DNA of 64,000 nucleotides from Promethearchaeota archaeon. GTDB taxonomy: Archaea; Asgardarchaeota; Lokiarchaeia; Sigyniarchaeales; SOKP01. The stretch lies in assembly GCA_019058445.1 (NCBI GenBank), contig JAHPZA010000003.1, positions 607,811-671,810 on the forward strand, given 5' to 3'. Shown in pieces: positions 17,979 through 27,766 of the stretch. Below the pieces are notes generated by a model, which worked only from the letters and a program-made list of their open reading frames with translations, was not told the DNA's origin and did no database searches. Position 1 is the stretch's first letter. Every line of letters begins with the position of its first letter. Made by a program: the position numbers and the translations under genes.

Positions 17979-19328
17979 ATGAGTGAAGAATTAATTCTTA
18001 ATAGAATAGAAAGCAATAGGGAAGAATATATTGAATTTTTTAGAGAATTAATCAAAACAAAATCATATAATCCCCCGGGCAACGAAAAAAATGTTGCGCT
18101 AAAGATAGAAGAATTCTTAAAAAAGTCAAACATCAAATGCGATATCTTTCCTTTTGGAGATAATCGTGCCAATTTAATTGCATATTTAAATGATCAGTTT
18201 GAAGGTAAAAATTTGCTGTATAATGGACATATGGATGTTGTTCCTCCAGGGAATGTTGATGATTGGAAATATCCTCCCCTTTCAGCAACTATAAAAAGGA
18301 AAAAATTTATTTACGGTAGAGGCACTGCCGATATGAAAGGAGGTGTAGCGGCAATGGCTATAGCTTTAAAAATTTTGAAAGATTTAGAGATTGAATTATC
18401 TGGAAATTTAATTTTTAACGCAGTCGCTGATGAAGAAACAGGAGGGAAGTTTGGGACAGGATGGTGTTTAGAAAATGTGTTAGAATCAATTAAATGCGAC
18501 TTTGCTATTGTAGGTGAGACTTCAAATTATAAACCATTATCACATGCCATTGTTTTAGGTGAAAAAGGGCGTGTACAACTTAAAATAATTACTAAAGGGA
18601 TATCTGGTCATGCTTCTGTACCATTTCTAGGGAAAAATGCTATTTACATGATGAGCGATTTAATGCAAAACTTAGATAAATTGGATGATTTAATGCCGAA
18701 AATTAAACCTCCTATCTCATTAGAAAAACTTAAAACACTTTTACGTGCCTCTTTTCCAAATCAAGAAAGTTTTGAGCGTGTCTATAAGGAGCAACCACTC
18801 TTAGCTAACGTATCTAAAGCACTTACCCAGTTCACTAAAATAGTCACAATGATTAAAGCAGGAATAAAAGAAAATGTGATCCCAGATCATTGTGAAGCAA
18901 TAATGGACTTTAGATTACTTCCCGGGCAAACTAAAGAAATGGTTCTTGATGCATTAAGGCAATTAATTACAGATATTGGATATGAAGTGAAGGATGAACC
19001 AACAGGCCATCCAGATGAGTATTTTTTCTATTTAGAAGTAGAAGGTGCTGGTAAACCGTCATATTGGAGTGACTGGGAAAATTCCGAAGATTTAAAGATT
19101 TTCTATGATATTGTTGAGAAATGTTATAATAAAAAACCGTTTTATTTCTTATTACCAGCTTCAGCAGATGTCAGCTATTTACGAAATACTAATTATTGCA
19201 AAAACTCAATTATTTTTGGTCCTGGAGTCGGAACTACGGCCCATTCTGTGGATGAATATGTTGAAATCGAAGATTTCATTAACGCGATAAAGGTTTACAC
19301 CCTTTATGCTTACAATTTCTTGAAATAA
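17979..19328 (+). CDS. M20-family metallopeptidase (ArgE/DapE deacylase-like)
   Basis: A 449-residue protein. Zinc-site motifs of the M20 family: YNGHMDVVPPG (first His and the following Asp), GRGTADMKGG (bridging Asp), DEETGG (Glu pair), and a late HSVDE for the final His. The dimerisation insert sits between about 190 and 340. This family removes acyl or aminoacyl groups from small peptides or amino acids (ArgE, DapE, succinyl-diaminopimelate desuccinylase), but which one cannot be told. The ATG at 17979 follows a TATATATC-rich leader, divergent from the surface-protein gene. Confidence 0.85.
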   Translation: MSEELILNRIESNREEYIEFFRELIKTKSYNPPGNEKNVALKIEEFLKKSNIKCDIFPFGDNRANLIAYLNDQFEGKNLLYNGHMDVVPPGNVDDWKYPPLSATIKRKKFIYGRGTADMKGGVAAMAIALKILKDLEIELSGNLIFNAVADEETGGKFGTGWCLENVLESIKCDFAIVGETSNYKPLSHAIVLGEKGRVQLKIITKGISGHASVPFLGKNAIYMMSDLMQNLDKLDDLMPKIKPPISLEKLKTLLRASFPNQESFERVYKEQPLLANVSKALTQFTKIVTMIKAGIKENVIPDHCEAIMDFRLLPGQTKEMVLDALRQLITDIGYEVKDEPTGHPDEYFFYLEVEGAGKPSYWSDWENSEDLKIFYDIVEKCYNKKPFYFLLPASADVSYLRNTNYCKNSIIFGPGVGTTAHSVDEYVEIEDFINAIKVYTLYAYNFLK

Positions 19329-19405
19329 TGATCTTTTTTTAAAATAAATACTTATTTATTTTTTTTAAATTATTATTTCTTAAAACACCTATCGAGCAAA
19401 CACAA

Positions 19406-20584
19406 ATGCATGATATCAAACTTGAAGATACTATACTTGTAATAGATACCTCGAGATCGATGCTAAGAACAGATTTGAAACCTAATAGACTCATAATTGC
19501 ATTGCTGGCCGCAAAGAACTTTATTCAAACCAAATTTGCAATTGATCCTAAAGATAGGATTTCAATTGTCTGCTTTGGCAAAAATTCTCAAAAAATGACA
19601 TCATTTTCTCAAGACGAAACACTTTTGATAAAAACTTTACAAGAAATTCAAGTATCTGGTAAAGGAGTTGTTCATGAAGCTATTGCTCTTTCATTACAAA
19701 TTATTGTTGAAGAAATGAGAAAGCTCGGTGGAAAAGTAAATAGAATTTTCATTATAAGCGACAATAAGTTAAAAACTGATCCTGCGAGATTAGAGAAATT
19801 AATTAATGTTTCAAAAGGATTAGGCGTCTTTATTGATACCTGTCAGATAGGAAAACCGTCAGGTACAAATCAGAATATTTTAAAAAAAATTGCTCAATTA
19901 ACAAACGGAGAGTATGGATATTTTACTAATGAAAAAGCTATAATAAATTCTGGGAAATCTTTTGCTTCTAAAAAGATGATTCAGCAAGCACCAGACTTCT
20001 ATAGACCCCAAGTAGAAGAAAAATCACCACCGTTAGTGAGTGAAATAGCATTATCATTAAGAAGACCTAGCGTCATGGAAATTCGATTTATGATGAGGAA
20101 TGGAGGAAAGGAGCAAGAAAAATGTCAAATATGTCATTCAATTAAAGCTCCTACGGGTTCAGATTTTTACACGGAAGGACGATTTTGTCCCAATTGTGAT
20201 CGCCCCATGCATTTATCGTGTGCATCAATGTGGGCAGCCAAATCTGAACACAAAGAAAACGTGTTCCGATGCCCGTTTTGCTATTTTCTATTAAAACTTC
20301 CGAAATCTGCTTCAAAATTAATGAAGGCAAAGGAGGAGGAACCTAAAAAGGTAAGCATAATTGACGATGATAACTACAAAAAAACAAGGATGATCGAAAT
20401 TGATGAAAAAAATATCAGTCAAATAGATGAGTCATGCACGTATTGCCATAATATTTTTTTAGGTGAATATAAAGTATTCCAGTGCATAAAGTGCGGATCA
20501 TATTATCATGAACCTTGTCTTCAAAAAATCTTTAATGAACTCAAAGCTTGTATGTTCTGTGGAGCTGAAATTATCCTTGAATAA
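19406..20584 (+). CDS. vWA domain protein with two RING/PHD-like zinc fingers (p44/Ssl1-like layout)
   Basis: A 392-residue protein. Residues about 8-200 are a von Willebrand A domain with the MIDAS motif DTSRS. Then come two zinc-finger modules. Finger 1 is C240-x2-C243-x17-C261-x2-C264-x4-H269-x2-C272-x16-C289-x2-C292. Finger 2 is C344-x2-C347-x12-C360-x2-C363-x4-H368-x2-C371-x10-C382-x2-C385. Both are C4HC3, the spacing of PHD/RING fingers. The order vWA then zinc fingers resembles the TFIIH subunit p44/Ssl1 and vWA-RING ubiquitin ligases. Inferred: a protein-interaction or ubiquitin-like role; no ubiquitin genes are adjacent. It is 77 bp after the M20 peptidase gene. Confidence 0.85.
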   Translation: MHDIKLEDTILVIDTSRSMLRTDLKPNRLIIALLAAKNFIQTKFAIDPKDRISIVCFGKNSQKMTSFSQDETLLIKTLQEIQVSGKGVVHEAIALSLQIIVEEMRKLGGKVNRIFIISDNKLKTDPARLEKLINVSKGLGVFIDTCQIGKPSGTNQNILKKIAQLTNGEYGYFTNEKAIINSGKSFASKKMIQQAPDFYRPQVEEKSPPLVSEIALSLRRPSVMEIRFMMRNGGKEQEKCQICHSIKAPTGSDFYTEGRFCPNCDRPMHLSCASMWAAKSEHKENVFRCPFCYFLLKLPKSASKLMKAKEEEPKKVSIIDDDNYKKTRMIEIDEKNISQIDESCTYCHNIFLGEYKVFQCIKCGSYYHEPCLQKIFNELKACMFCGAEIILE

Positions 20585-20714
20585 TTTGAACATAATAGTT
20601 TCTATTGAAAAAGCAGATTAGACGCTTTTAAATATTAATTAAATCTTGGTTTTGTTTAAAATATTTAAGGGAACAATCGTTTTATTAATAATAAAATAAA
20701 TGAGGTAGTTCAAT

Positions 20715-22772
20715 TTGACTAAGAGTGGAAAAAGTAAAAATAAATGGATCGTAACTAGCGCTTGGCCTTACGTGAATGCTATACCTCATTTAGGAAACAT
20801 GATTGGCAGTGTCCTGTCCGCGGATGTTTTTGCGAGATTTCTTAGATTAAAAGAAAATGATGTAGTCTTCGTCTCAGGTTCAGATGCTCATGGCACACCT
20901 GTCGCAGTAGCAGCTAAAAAACAAGATATTCCTGCTGAAGAATTAGCAATGAAAAATCATGCGATAATTAAGAAATTATTTGAGAGATGGAATATATCTT
21001 ATGATAACTACACTCAAACACATAATCCAACTCATATTGAATTTGTTCAAAATTTTTATCTTGACATACAAAAAAATGGATATATCTTCGAAAAAGAGAT
21101 AAAATCACTATACTGCGCACATGATAATTTATATCTTCCAGACAGATTTGTAGAGGGTATTTGTCCACATTGTAAAGATGATAGAGCACGCGGAGATCAA
21201 TGTGATGCATGTCAAAAACTATTAACGCCTCTTGAATTGATAGAACCAAAATGTGCGATTTGCGGAAAAACTCCAGAAATACGGAACACAAAACATTGGT
21301 ATATGGATTTTCCAAAATTACAGGATCGCCTTGCCGCACTAATTAAAAATAACAAAATTATCCCTCCAAATGCTAGACAAGTGTGTCTAAATAGTATTGT
21401 CGAAGGTCTTCCAGAGAGAGCAATAACCAGAGATTTGGAATGGGGTATCCCTGCTAAGTTCAAAGGTGCTGAGGAAAAAACAATTTATGTCTGGTTCGAA
21501 GCTGTTTTGGGCTATGTATCTGCTGTAAAGGAATGGGCAGAAAAAATCGTAAAGAAACCAGAACTCTTCGATTATTTTTGGAAAGATTCTAATACTAAGA
21601 CAGTGTATTTTATTGGAAAGGATAACATCATTTTCCATTTAATTGTATTTCCCGGATTGCTTTTAGCATATAATGAGAATAAAAAAAAGCAGGACCAATT
21701 AGTGCTTCCCTATAATGTTTCATCCACCGAATTTCTCATGTATGAGAATGATAAGTTCTCTAAATCTAGAAGAGTAGGTATCTGGATAGATGAAGCTTTG
21801 GAATTAGCCCCTTTAGATTATTGGAGGTTCAATTTATTATACAATAGACCAGAAAAAAGTGATACGTCCTTTTTATGGTCTGAATTTGATAATAATATTA
21901 AAACACTAAACGATAATATCGGTAATTTTATTCATAGGACGCTTACATTTATTAACAAGCAATTTAAAGGGATCATACCAAATAAAATTGAGTATGACAA
22001 TATCGATAAGAAGTTCATTTCAAATCTAAATACAATTAGCGAAAGAATAGGAAAGCTTTTAGAACAATTTAAGCTTAGAAAAGCGTTAAGAGAAATAGTA
22101 ACATTTGCTAAAGAAGGAAATGTGTATTTAAATGATAAAGCTCCCTGGCATTTAATTAAAGAAAATAAGGAAGCTGCGGGGAATGTTTTTAATATATGCG
22201 CACAAGCAGTTTATGCTTTTGGTGTGCTATTAGCACCATTCATTCCTGAAACTTCCGAAAAGATTTTGGATTTTTTAAACGTCTCTGAAAAATTAACTCC
22301 ACTTTCATGGGATAACATTAATGAAGATGCTTTAAAGGCAGGTCAAAAAATAAATACTCCAAAACCTCTTTTCCAAAAATTAGATATTAATGAAATGCAA
22401 GAAAATCTTGAAAAAATAAGAAAAAAGAAAGAAGGCAAAGGTGAAGTTGAATTGGTCTCATATGATGAATTTTCGAAATTAGATATAAGAGTTGCTCTAG
22501 TTGAAAAAGCAGAAAAAGTGCCGAAAGCAGATAAATTGATAAAACTGTCCATTGATTTAGGAACTGAAAAAAGAACTTTAGTAGCAGGATTGGCAGAATT
22601 TTATGATGCCAAAGATTTAGTGGGTAAAAAAATAATCATTTTAGCAAATTTAGAGCCAAGAAAACTCAGAGGAATAGAAAGTCAAGGCATGCTTTTAGCT
22701 GCTGATGATGGTAAAAACGTAGCAATGTTAATCCCAGATAAGGATATAGCCCCTGGTTCAAAAATAAGGTAG
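20715..22772 (+). CDS. metG: Methionyl-tRNA synthetase with C-terminal tRNA-binding domain
   Basis: A 685-residue class I synthetase. The HIGH-like motif is HLGN at residues 25-28, within a typical VTSAWPYVNAIPHLGN start; KFSKS (KMSKS-like) is at 347-351. Two zinc knuckles (CPHCKDD...CDACQ and CAICGKTPE...) mark the MetRS CP insertion. A C-terminal EMAP/Trbp111-type tRNA-binding domain is at about 582-685 (SKLDIRVALVEKAEKVPKAD, LAGLAEFY, ANLEPRKLRGIESQGM). It charges tRNA-Met. The start is TTG at 20715 after GAGGTAG (20702-20708). Its stop is 2 bp from the stop of the convergent unknown gene. Confidence 0.97.
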   Translation: MTKSGKSKNKWIVTSAWPYVNAIPHLGNMIGSVLSADVFARFLRLKENDVVFVSGSDAHGTPVAVAAKKQDIPAEELAMKNHAIIKKLFERWNISYDNYTQTHNPTHIEFVQNFYLDIQKNGYIFEKEIKSLYCAHDNLYLPDRFVEGICPHCKDDRARGDQCDACQKLLTPLELIEPKCAICGKTPEIRNTKHWYMDFPKLQDRLAALIKNNKIIPPNARQVCLNSIVEGLPERAITRDLEWGIPAKFKGAEEKTIYVWFEAVLGYVSAVKEWAEKIVKKPELFDYFWKDSNTKTVYFIGKDNIIFHLIVFPGLLLAYNENKKKQDQLVLPYNVSSTEFLMYENDKFSKSRRVGIWIDEALELAPLDYWRFNLLYNRPEKSDTSFLWSEFDNNIKTLNDNIGNFIHRTLTFINKQFKGIIPNKIEYDNIDKKFISNLNTISERIGKLLEQFKLRKALREIVTFAKEGNVYLNDKAPWHLIKENKEAAGNVFNICAQAVYAFGVLLAPFIPETSEKILDFLNVSEKLTPLSWDNINEDALKAGQKINTPKPLFQKLDINEMQENLEKIRKKKEGKGEVELVSYDEFSKLDIRVALVEKAEKVPKADKLIKLSIDLGTEKRTLVAGLAEFYDAKDLVGKKIIILANLEPRKLRGIESQGMLLAADDGKNVAMLIPDKDIAPGSKIR

Positions 22773-22773
22773 G

Positions 22774-24018
22774 TTATACTTTTAGGCTAAAGATTGGATT
22801 TAAACGAGCAATCATATCTCCTAAATCTAATTGAATTGTTTTTAATGCTATGCTTCTTCCACGATATTCAAATTGTAAATTGGTAACATCACGCACTATT
22901 TTTACTCGTTCTGTATCCGATCGTAATTCACATTCGAAATATCTTTGATCTTTATATTCCATGATACTTCTCACTTTTTTTATATCTGGAAAAGCGTATC
23001 CTCCTCCATGAGGCAAAATATTAGCAGTTCTCAAATTTTCTAATACTTCTAGTCGCTCTCCTCTTTCAATAAAATGCATATTTCTTAAGGTGGTCTCAGA
23101 TAAATTTTGTTTGCCTTTAAACAGATACGCCGCAATATCTGCTCTTAATGTTATGGGAAAAATGTTATTTCTAATTGCTTCAGAATTTATATCTGTACAA
23201 TTAGTACCCAAATACATAGTGTTATAATCTTTTAAGAATTGATGAGGTTGATTACAGATAATTTCATAATTATTTCCAAATAACTTATCCGCTATAATAC
23301 GTCTCTTCATATTTGAAAACTCTAATGCCTTATTATTAAACTCTAAATATTCATCTGCTTCATTATCAATAAGAATATATTGCTTTCCAAATACGGTGGT
23401 CTCTTTTATTGCTGTATTTCTTAATGTCTTTGATTTATCGATATAAAGTCCTATTCCATATTTATCATCTCTAAATTCTGGAGCAGAACCATGAATCATA
23501 AACATATAGGGGGGTAAATCTAAGCCAGAAAGGTTTTTCGTTTCAAAACAGTTAATAAAATGATTTGAGATTCCATAATCCCAATTTATTTGAATATTAT
23601 CATAGTATAATTCTGTAGCTTTTACTTCATCAATTCGCGTTATTATCTTATAAGCATTGGGTAATTCATCTAAACCACCTACAAGAATTCCACAATGGTT
23701 TGGCTTTACGTTTAAAAAAATGAGTTTCTGCTTTCCATTTCCCCAATTTAATTTTCCCCCATAACCTAAACCAGAATTCCATCGAAATGCATTTCTCGAA
23801 ATTGTTTCATCTGGAGATGATATAAATAAAGCCTTCGGGTCAAAACCGTATTTCTCTTGTAAAAGATGAATCTGGGCAAGCCCATACTTCATATTTGCTT
23901 TACATAACTTTGACGCACCATCATTTAAACCGGTAGAAAATATAAATTCTTTTGCTCTTTTTAATAATTCAATTTTTTGTAAATGGGATACTTTTTGCGT
24001 AATGCTGGTTGAGCCCAT
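22774..24018 (-). CDS. Conserved-looking protein of unknown function (414 residues)
   Basis: A 414-residue protein whose family I do not recognise. Composition is that of a normal soluble globular protein, with no signal peptide or membrane helix. Notable segments are AFRWNSGLGYGGKLNWGNG, VKPNHCGILVGGLDEL, YMFMIHGSAPEFRDDKYGIG and ILPHGGGYAFP. The C-terminal part (FECELRSDTERVKIVRDVTNLQFEYRGRSIAL) looks like beta strands. It is convergent with metG and divergent from the gene at 24191. No function is suggested; an enzyme is plausible because of the conserved-looking His-Gly segments. Confidence 0.6.
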   Translation of the reverse strand: MGSTSITQKVSHLQKIELLKRAKEFIFSTGLNDGASKLCKANMKYGLAQIHLLQEKYGFDPKALFISSPDETISRNAFRWNSGLGYGGKLNWGNGKQKLIFLNVKPNHCGILVGGLDELPNAYKIITRIDEVKATELYYDNIQINWDYGISNHFINCFETKNLSGLDLPPYMFMIHGSAPEFRDDKYGIGLYIDKSKTLRNTAIKETTVFGKQYILIDNEADEYLEFNNKALEFSNMKRRIIADKLFGNNYEIICNQPHQFLKDYNTMYLGTNCTDINSEAIRNNIFPITLRADIAAYLFKGKQNLSETTLRNMHFIERGERLEVLENLRTANILPHGGGYAFPDIKKVRSIMEYKDQRYFECELRSDTERVKIVRDVTNLQFEYRGRSIALKTIQLDLGDMIARLNPIFSLKV

Positions 24019-24190
24019 TTTACCTTTTTTAAATCCGAATGTAATTTATATGATTATTGAAATTATATATTATACACTTATATATATATTCTTGAAAATT
24101 GTGATATAAAGATATAACATTCTTTATTGAATGAGAATGAGAAAATATCGATTTAACTAAAATAGTTGGATATATGTGTACTAAAGTAAA

Positions 24191-24841
24191 ATGGAAATAA
24201 TGACCGACAATAATATAGTGTTATTTGATTACCTCAACAATACTAAAATTAATGGGGAATTTAACGGTTCTATCATATCTAAATTTAAGGAATATGTGAA
24301 TTATTTAATTTTTTCTGATAATATTAAGATTTCTGAGGATGATGGGATTCAAATTTCCCAAGGATTAATGGTGGGATTTGAAAGAGATGTAAACAAACAT
24401 CTCGCATTTTCTAAAAAGGATGATTTTATATGGAGAGATCTTGAGAATTGTCCATTGGAGTATTCAATTTTAGTTCCAAGTGTGATTATGGAACAATATG
24501 ATGAGGGGCAATTCTCTGATGCGTTTCCTTTTACTATCACAATGCTTCATACGGCAGGATTATATCAAAAAGAACCTGATGGATTATATGTGGATCATTT
24601 AGATTTTTTTCAGGGTGAAATACTGAGGAATCCTGTCGGATTATTTAATAGAGGAATCTGTATTGCCGATAGAGTTGTAATAGATCATAGAGGAGATCCT
24701 GTTTTTTATGATTCTATCTTAGTAGGTCGAAATGAAAATGATATCTTAGAAGTTAGTTATGAGCCATTAGTTAATGTGAAAATGGATTATGATGTAGTGC
24801 GTTTCATCATAATTTTAGGAATTGAAAATCTAAAAGAATAG
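24191..24841 (+). CDS. Protein of unknown function (216 residues)
   Basis: No family recognised. A 216-residue acidic soluble protein with no signal peptide. The central segment SILVPSVIMEQYDEGQFSDAFPFTITML and the C-terminal CIADRVVIDHRGDPVFYDSILVGRNENDILEV look like strand-helix mixtures. An alternative in-frame start is the ATG at 24200. It sits 21 bp before the ATPase gene at 24863 and probably shares a transcript, so it may be its partner. Confidence 0.55.
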   Translation: MEIMTDNNIVLFDYLNNTKINGEFNGSIISKFKEYVNYLIFSDNIKISEDDGIQISQGLMVGFERDVNKHLAFSKKDDFIWRDLENCPLEYSILVPSVIMEQYDEGQFSDAFPFTITMLHTAGLYQKEPDGLYVDHLDFFQGEILRNPVGLFNRGICIADRVVIDHRGDPVFYDSILVGRNENDILEVSYEPLVNVKMDYDVVRFIIILGIENLKE

Positions 24842-24862
24842 TATTTCTACAGGATGTAAAAA

Positions 24863-26080
24863 TTGCTCATATATGAAAACAGAAAAGCAAAGCTACTTAA
24901 TATATTTAAAATAGGGATTAATCCATTCAAAAAATTTGTAGCGACTGGTGAAATTAAAGAAGAGCTCGGATTTGTCACTTCCAGAAAGGAGTTGACGGAA
25001 TCCATCATTGATATAATTGAAAATAATAAAAACATCATATTACCAATTATTGGTGAAGTTGGAGCCGGAAAAACACACTTATTTTGGAATTTAAAAAAGA
25101 AGCTTCATAATCATAATACATTTTATATTTCATTGGAAAATTATCGGAAGTTTTATTACAGTCTCTATTCAGAGTATATTGAAGAACTTGGAGTTGGGTT
25201 CTTAAGAAGTATTGCTAATGAATTATGTAATAAATGGGGCGCACTTGAGAGAAAATTTGGATTTTTTCACGTAGCTGACATTGAAAAGGTGCGAGAAACA
25301 GCATTCGAACAAATATCAAAAAATTTTGAAGATAAAATCGCCTTAAATGATATAATTAACGCAATTACAGCTCATCAATTAGATCCTTATAAAAAATTGG
25401 AAGCAGAAAATTGGTTATTAGGAGAACTCATGGATTTTAGAGATTTAGCTCATCTTAATCTTTTATATGACCTCCGAAAAAAATCATATGCATTTACTAT
25501 GTTAAAAATTACAATTGAAAATTCAAAACTAGGAAGCGTTTTATTTATTGATGATTTTGAGAAGATTATTTCATTAATGAAAAAATCTGAAGAAGGCTCT
25601 GAGGAGATTTTTGATCCAAGTTATCTTTATGGCAGTGAGGGAAGTACTTTAGATAATAGAGCGGCTCAAAAAATTCTTGATAAAATCTTAAATTTACAAA
25701 AAATAAGAAGTATTAAAATAATAATTACGTTAAATTCAATTGATTCCTTAGAAGAAATAAAAAGAAAAATTCAAGAAAAAGACAAGAAATTATTGCTCTT
25801 GTTTAAAAATCCACTTTTTCTATCAAATTTTGAAGAAAATGATATTTTTGAGTTTTATAAAAAAAATATGAAAAATTTCTTGAAATCGGTTAATTATCTT
25901 GAATTCATGGAAGAATATCCAGACTCTTACTTTCCATTGAATGAGAAGACGTTGAGAAATATTAATGACAAAGTTAATGGGAATCCAAGAGAAATCTTAA
26001 AACTTTTAATAAAAATCTTTAACGAGATTATTTATTCAGATGAGAGCTTAGAAAATATCATTCACTCTTATGAAAATTAG
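24863..26080 (+). CDS. P-loop ATPase (AAA/ORC-like)
   Basis: A 405-residue protein starting at TTG (24863). Walker A is GEVGAGKT at residues 64-71 and Walker B is VLFIDDFEK near 229-238. A leading helix (FVTSRKELTESIIDIIENN) precedes Walker A, as in ORC/Cdc6-like and STAND-like archaeal ATPases. A long helical middle region and a likely winged-helix-like C terminus with NGNPREILKLLIK (sensor 2-like Arg) follow. The NPRE segment is typical of the sensor-2 area of ORC/MoxR-type ATPases. It lies 21 bp downstream of an unknown 216-residue protein on the same strand. Function not determined. Confidence 0.75.
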   Translation: MLIYENRKAKLLNIFKIGINPFKKFVATGEIKEELGFVTSRKELTESIIDIIENNKNIILPIIGEVGAGKTHLFWNLKKKLHNHNTFYISLENYRKFYYSLYSEYIEELGVGFLRSIANELCNKWGALERKFGFFHVADIEKVRETAFEQISKNFEDKIALNDIINAITAHQLDPYKKLEAENWLLGELMDFRDLAHLNLLYDLRKKSYAFTMLKITIENSKLGSVLFIDDFEKIISLMKKSEEGSEEIFDPSYLYGSEGSTLDNRAAQKILDKILNLQKIRSIKIIITLNSIDSLEEIKRKIQEKDKKLLLLFKNPLFLSNFEENDIFEFYKKNMKNFLKSVNYLEFMEEYPDSYFPLNEKTLRNINDKVNGNPREILKLLIKIFNEIIYSDESLENIIHSYEN

Positions 26081-26087
26081 CTTAAAC

Positions 26088-26834
26088 CTATAAACTTTTT
26101 AATAAAAGCTTTTGATATATATCAATTTCATTTAAAAACATCACTTTATATTCATTTTCCCATTCAGAGCTTTCAAAAAGTTCTCTGAAAGATTCTAACT
26201 TACTCACACTCATGGCTGAATTAAAAAAGGTGAGTAAAAGAAATCTAAATGCCTTTTTTGTAAACATCTGGTAAATTTCAGCAGCATTTAATAACTCATA
26301 CAAGTGCTCTTCATTTCTAATAAATTTCTTTAATACGCTTGAGATGAGATCTTGAAGCGCTACATCTGGATTTTGCAATAATTTAAAAAATTTTTTGAAG
26401 GTATTGATAGGAATGGTTTCATAAAGCAACATAGCTTTTAACGCATTAATTGAAATTGGTAAGTATTCATCTAATAAGGCATATTCTAACATATTAAAAA
26501 TTTCTTCAGAAAGTTGAATATGATTAGCTATCTTATTTATGGCACTTAGAATCTCATTGCGAACCCATCTATCCGAGGAATAATAGTGTTCTATCAAGAA
26601 GTTAAGGTATTTATCATCTAGACTCTGTTCCATTCCGATTTGTCCAAGAGTATATATCAAATTTAGTTTAATCTGACTAAAAATCTCTGGATTATAATTT
26701 TCTACAAAGTAATCAATAATGGCTAAATATTCTTTTTTAGGATTATTGCCCAATTCAATCAAGAAGGTATTAATTTCATCTGAATCCTTAGACGCTTTGA
26801 TTTTTTCAAACTTTTCAATCAATTTTCCCATCAT
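26088..26834 (-). CDS. Alpha-helical HEAT/ARM-like repeat protein
   Basis: A 248-residue, almost all-helical protein. Repeating helix pairs such as QIKLNLIYTLGQIGMEQSL, RWVRNEILSAINKIANHIQ, YLPISINALKAMLLYE and QDLISSVLKKFIRN fit HEAT or ARM repeats. No catalytic motifs, signal or membrane segment. It likely acts as a protein-binding scaffold. It is convergent with the ATPase gene (8 bp between stops); a functional link with that gene is possible but not shown. Starts at ATG-ATG. Confidence 0.6.
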   Translation of the reverse strand: MMGKLIEKFEKIKASKDSDEINTFLIELGNNPKKEYLAIIDYFVENYNPEIFSQIKLNLIYTLGQIGMEQSLDDKYLNFLIEHYYSSDRWVRNEILSAINKIANHIQLSEEIFNMLEYALLDEYLPISINALKAMLLYETIPINTFKKFFKLLQNPDVALQDLISSVLKKFIRNEEHLYELLNAAEIYQMFTKKAFRFLLLTFFNSAMSVSKLESFRELFESSEWENEYKVMFLNEIDIYQKLLLKSL

Positions 26835-26872
26835 TATTTTTAGATATAGTATTAAAAAAAAACTTTATTATT

Positions 26873-27613
26873 CTATACTTTTTTTCCAACAACGCCTACA
26901 TAAATAGCAGTTTCACTTTTTCCATCAATATCCAATATTGTATTTAGTTCATCATCGAAAATTGCTCCAATTGCACAAGCTCCTAACCCGAGAGCTTCAG
27001 CAACAAGATAAAAATTCTGACCAATATGCCCACAATCTAGATATATGTACCGGTAGCATCTCTGTAAATATTTCCATTTAGATCGTTCTATAATCGCAGT
27101 AAATATGAAATTCACAGCCGAATTAAAAGCCATTTTTTGCCCTAAACATCCATTCGCAACTTCAGTGCGAAAATCCCCAACTTTTATTAATTCTAAGCTG
27201 TGTTCTGGAATATTAAAGTGATACACTCCTTTTTGTAATCCCTCAACATTATTTACTACAGGATAAATTTCAATAGGATATAACCCGCCAGCTGAAGGGG
27301 TAATTCGGTAAGAAAATTGGGTAAAAAGACGAGTAAGCCCTTCCATTCCAAATAGGAGAAGACTAATATCCATCAGAGTAAGAGAATTTTTTGAGAAATT
27401 CCTTGTAGAATGCCTCTTCACTAAAATGTCCCAGAATTTTATTGTATCATCAAATTCAGGTGAAGGGAGTTTAGTTTTCGATATCGCATTGTCATAAATT
27501 TTGTAAGTTTTTGGCTTTTTTGACCAATCCAAATAATGTTGAGGTAAATTCTCCCTTGTGTATTTAGATTTTTGCTGAAAATTATCTCCATAATTTTCGG
27601 AAGATCCATTCAT
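26873..27613 (-). CDS. SagB-type dehydrogenase / nitroreductase-family flavoprotein
   Basis: A 246-residue protein with the SagB/nitroreductase pattern: RHSTRNFSKNSLT (FMN phosphate binding), the PSAGGLYPIEIY loop, GVYHFNIPEHSLEL and LDCGHIGQNFYLVAEALGLGACAIGAI. Members bind FMN and either oxidise azolines to azoles in peptide modification or act as ordinary nitroreductases. No cyclodehydratase or precursor peptide gene is adjacent, so a general oxidoreductase role is equally possible. Cytoplasmic, monocistronic. Confidence 0.8.
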   Translation of the reverse strand: MNGSSENYGDNFQQKSKYTRENLPQHYLDWSKKPKTYKIYDNAISKTKLPSPEFDDTIKFWDILVKRHSTRNFSKNSLTLMDISLLLFGMEGLTRLFTQFSYRITPSAGGLYPIEIYPVVNNVEGLQKGVYHFNIPEHSLELIKVGDFRTEVANGCLGQKMAFNSAVNFIFTAIIERSKWKYLQRCYRYIYLDCGHIGQNFYLVAEALGLGACAIGAIFDDELNTILDIDGKSETAIYVGVVGKKV

Positions 27614-27766
27614 AATATAAATGATTGAACTTCAATTTAAATAATTTGAGTTAAATTGAAAATTATTCTTCAGTTTTAAGCTATAAACAAATCATTTTTA
27701 AAGAGTAAATTATTCATATTCAAACCCAGCTATAATCACTTTTAGATTAATAAAAAATTTGCACAT

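Noticed and set aside
26873..27613. SagB-like oxidoreductase as part of a modified-peptide gene cluster
   Set aside because: No cyclodehydratase, YcaO or precursor peptide gene is adjacent.
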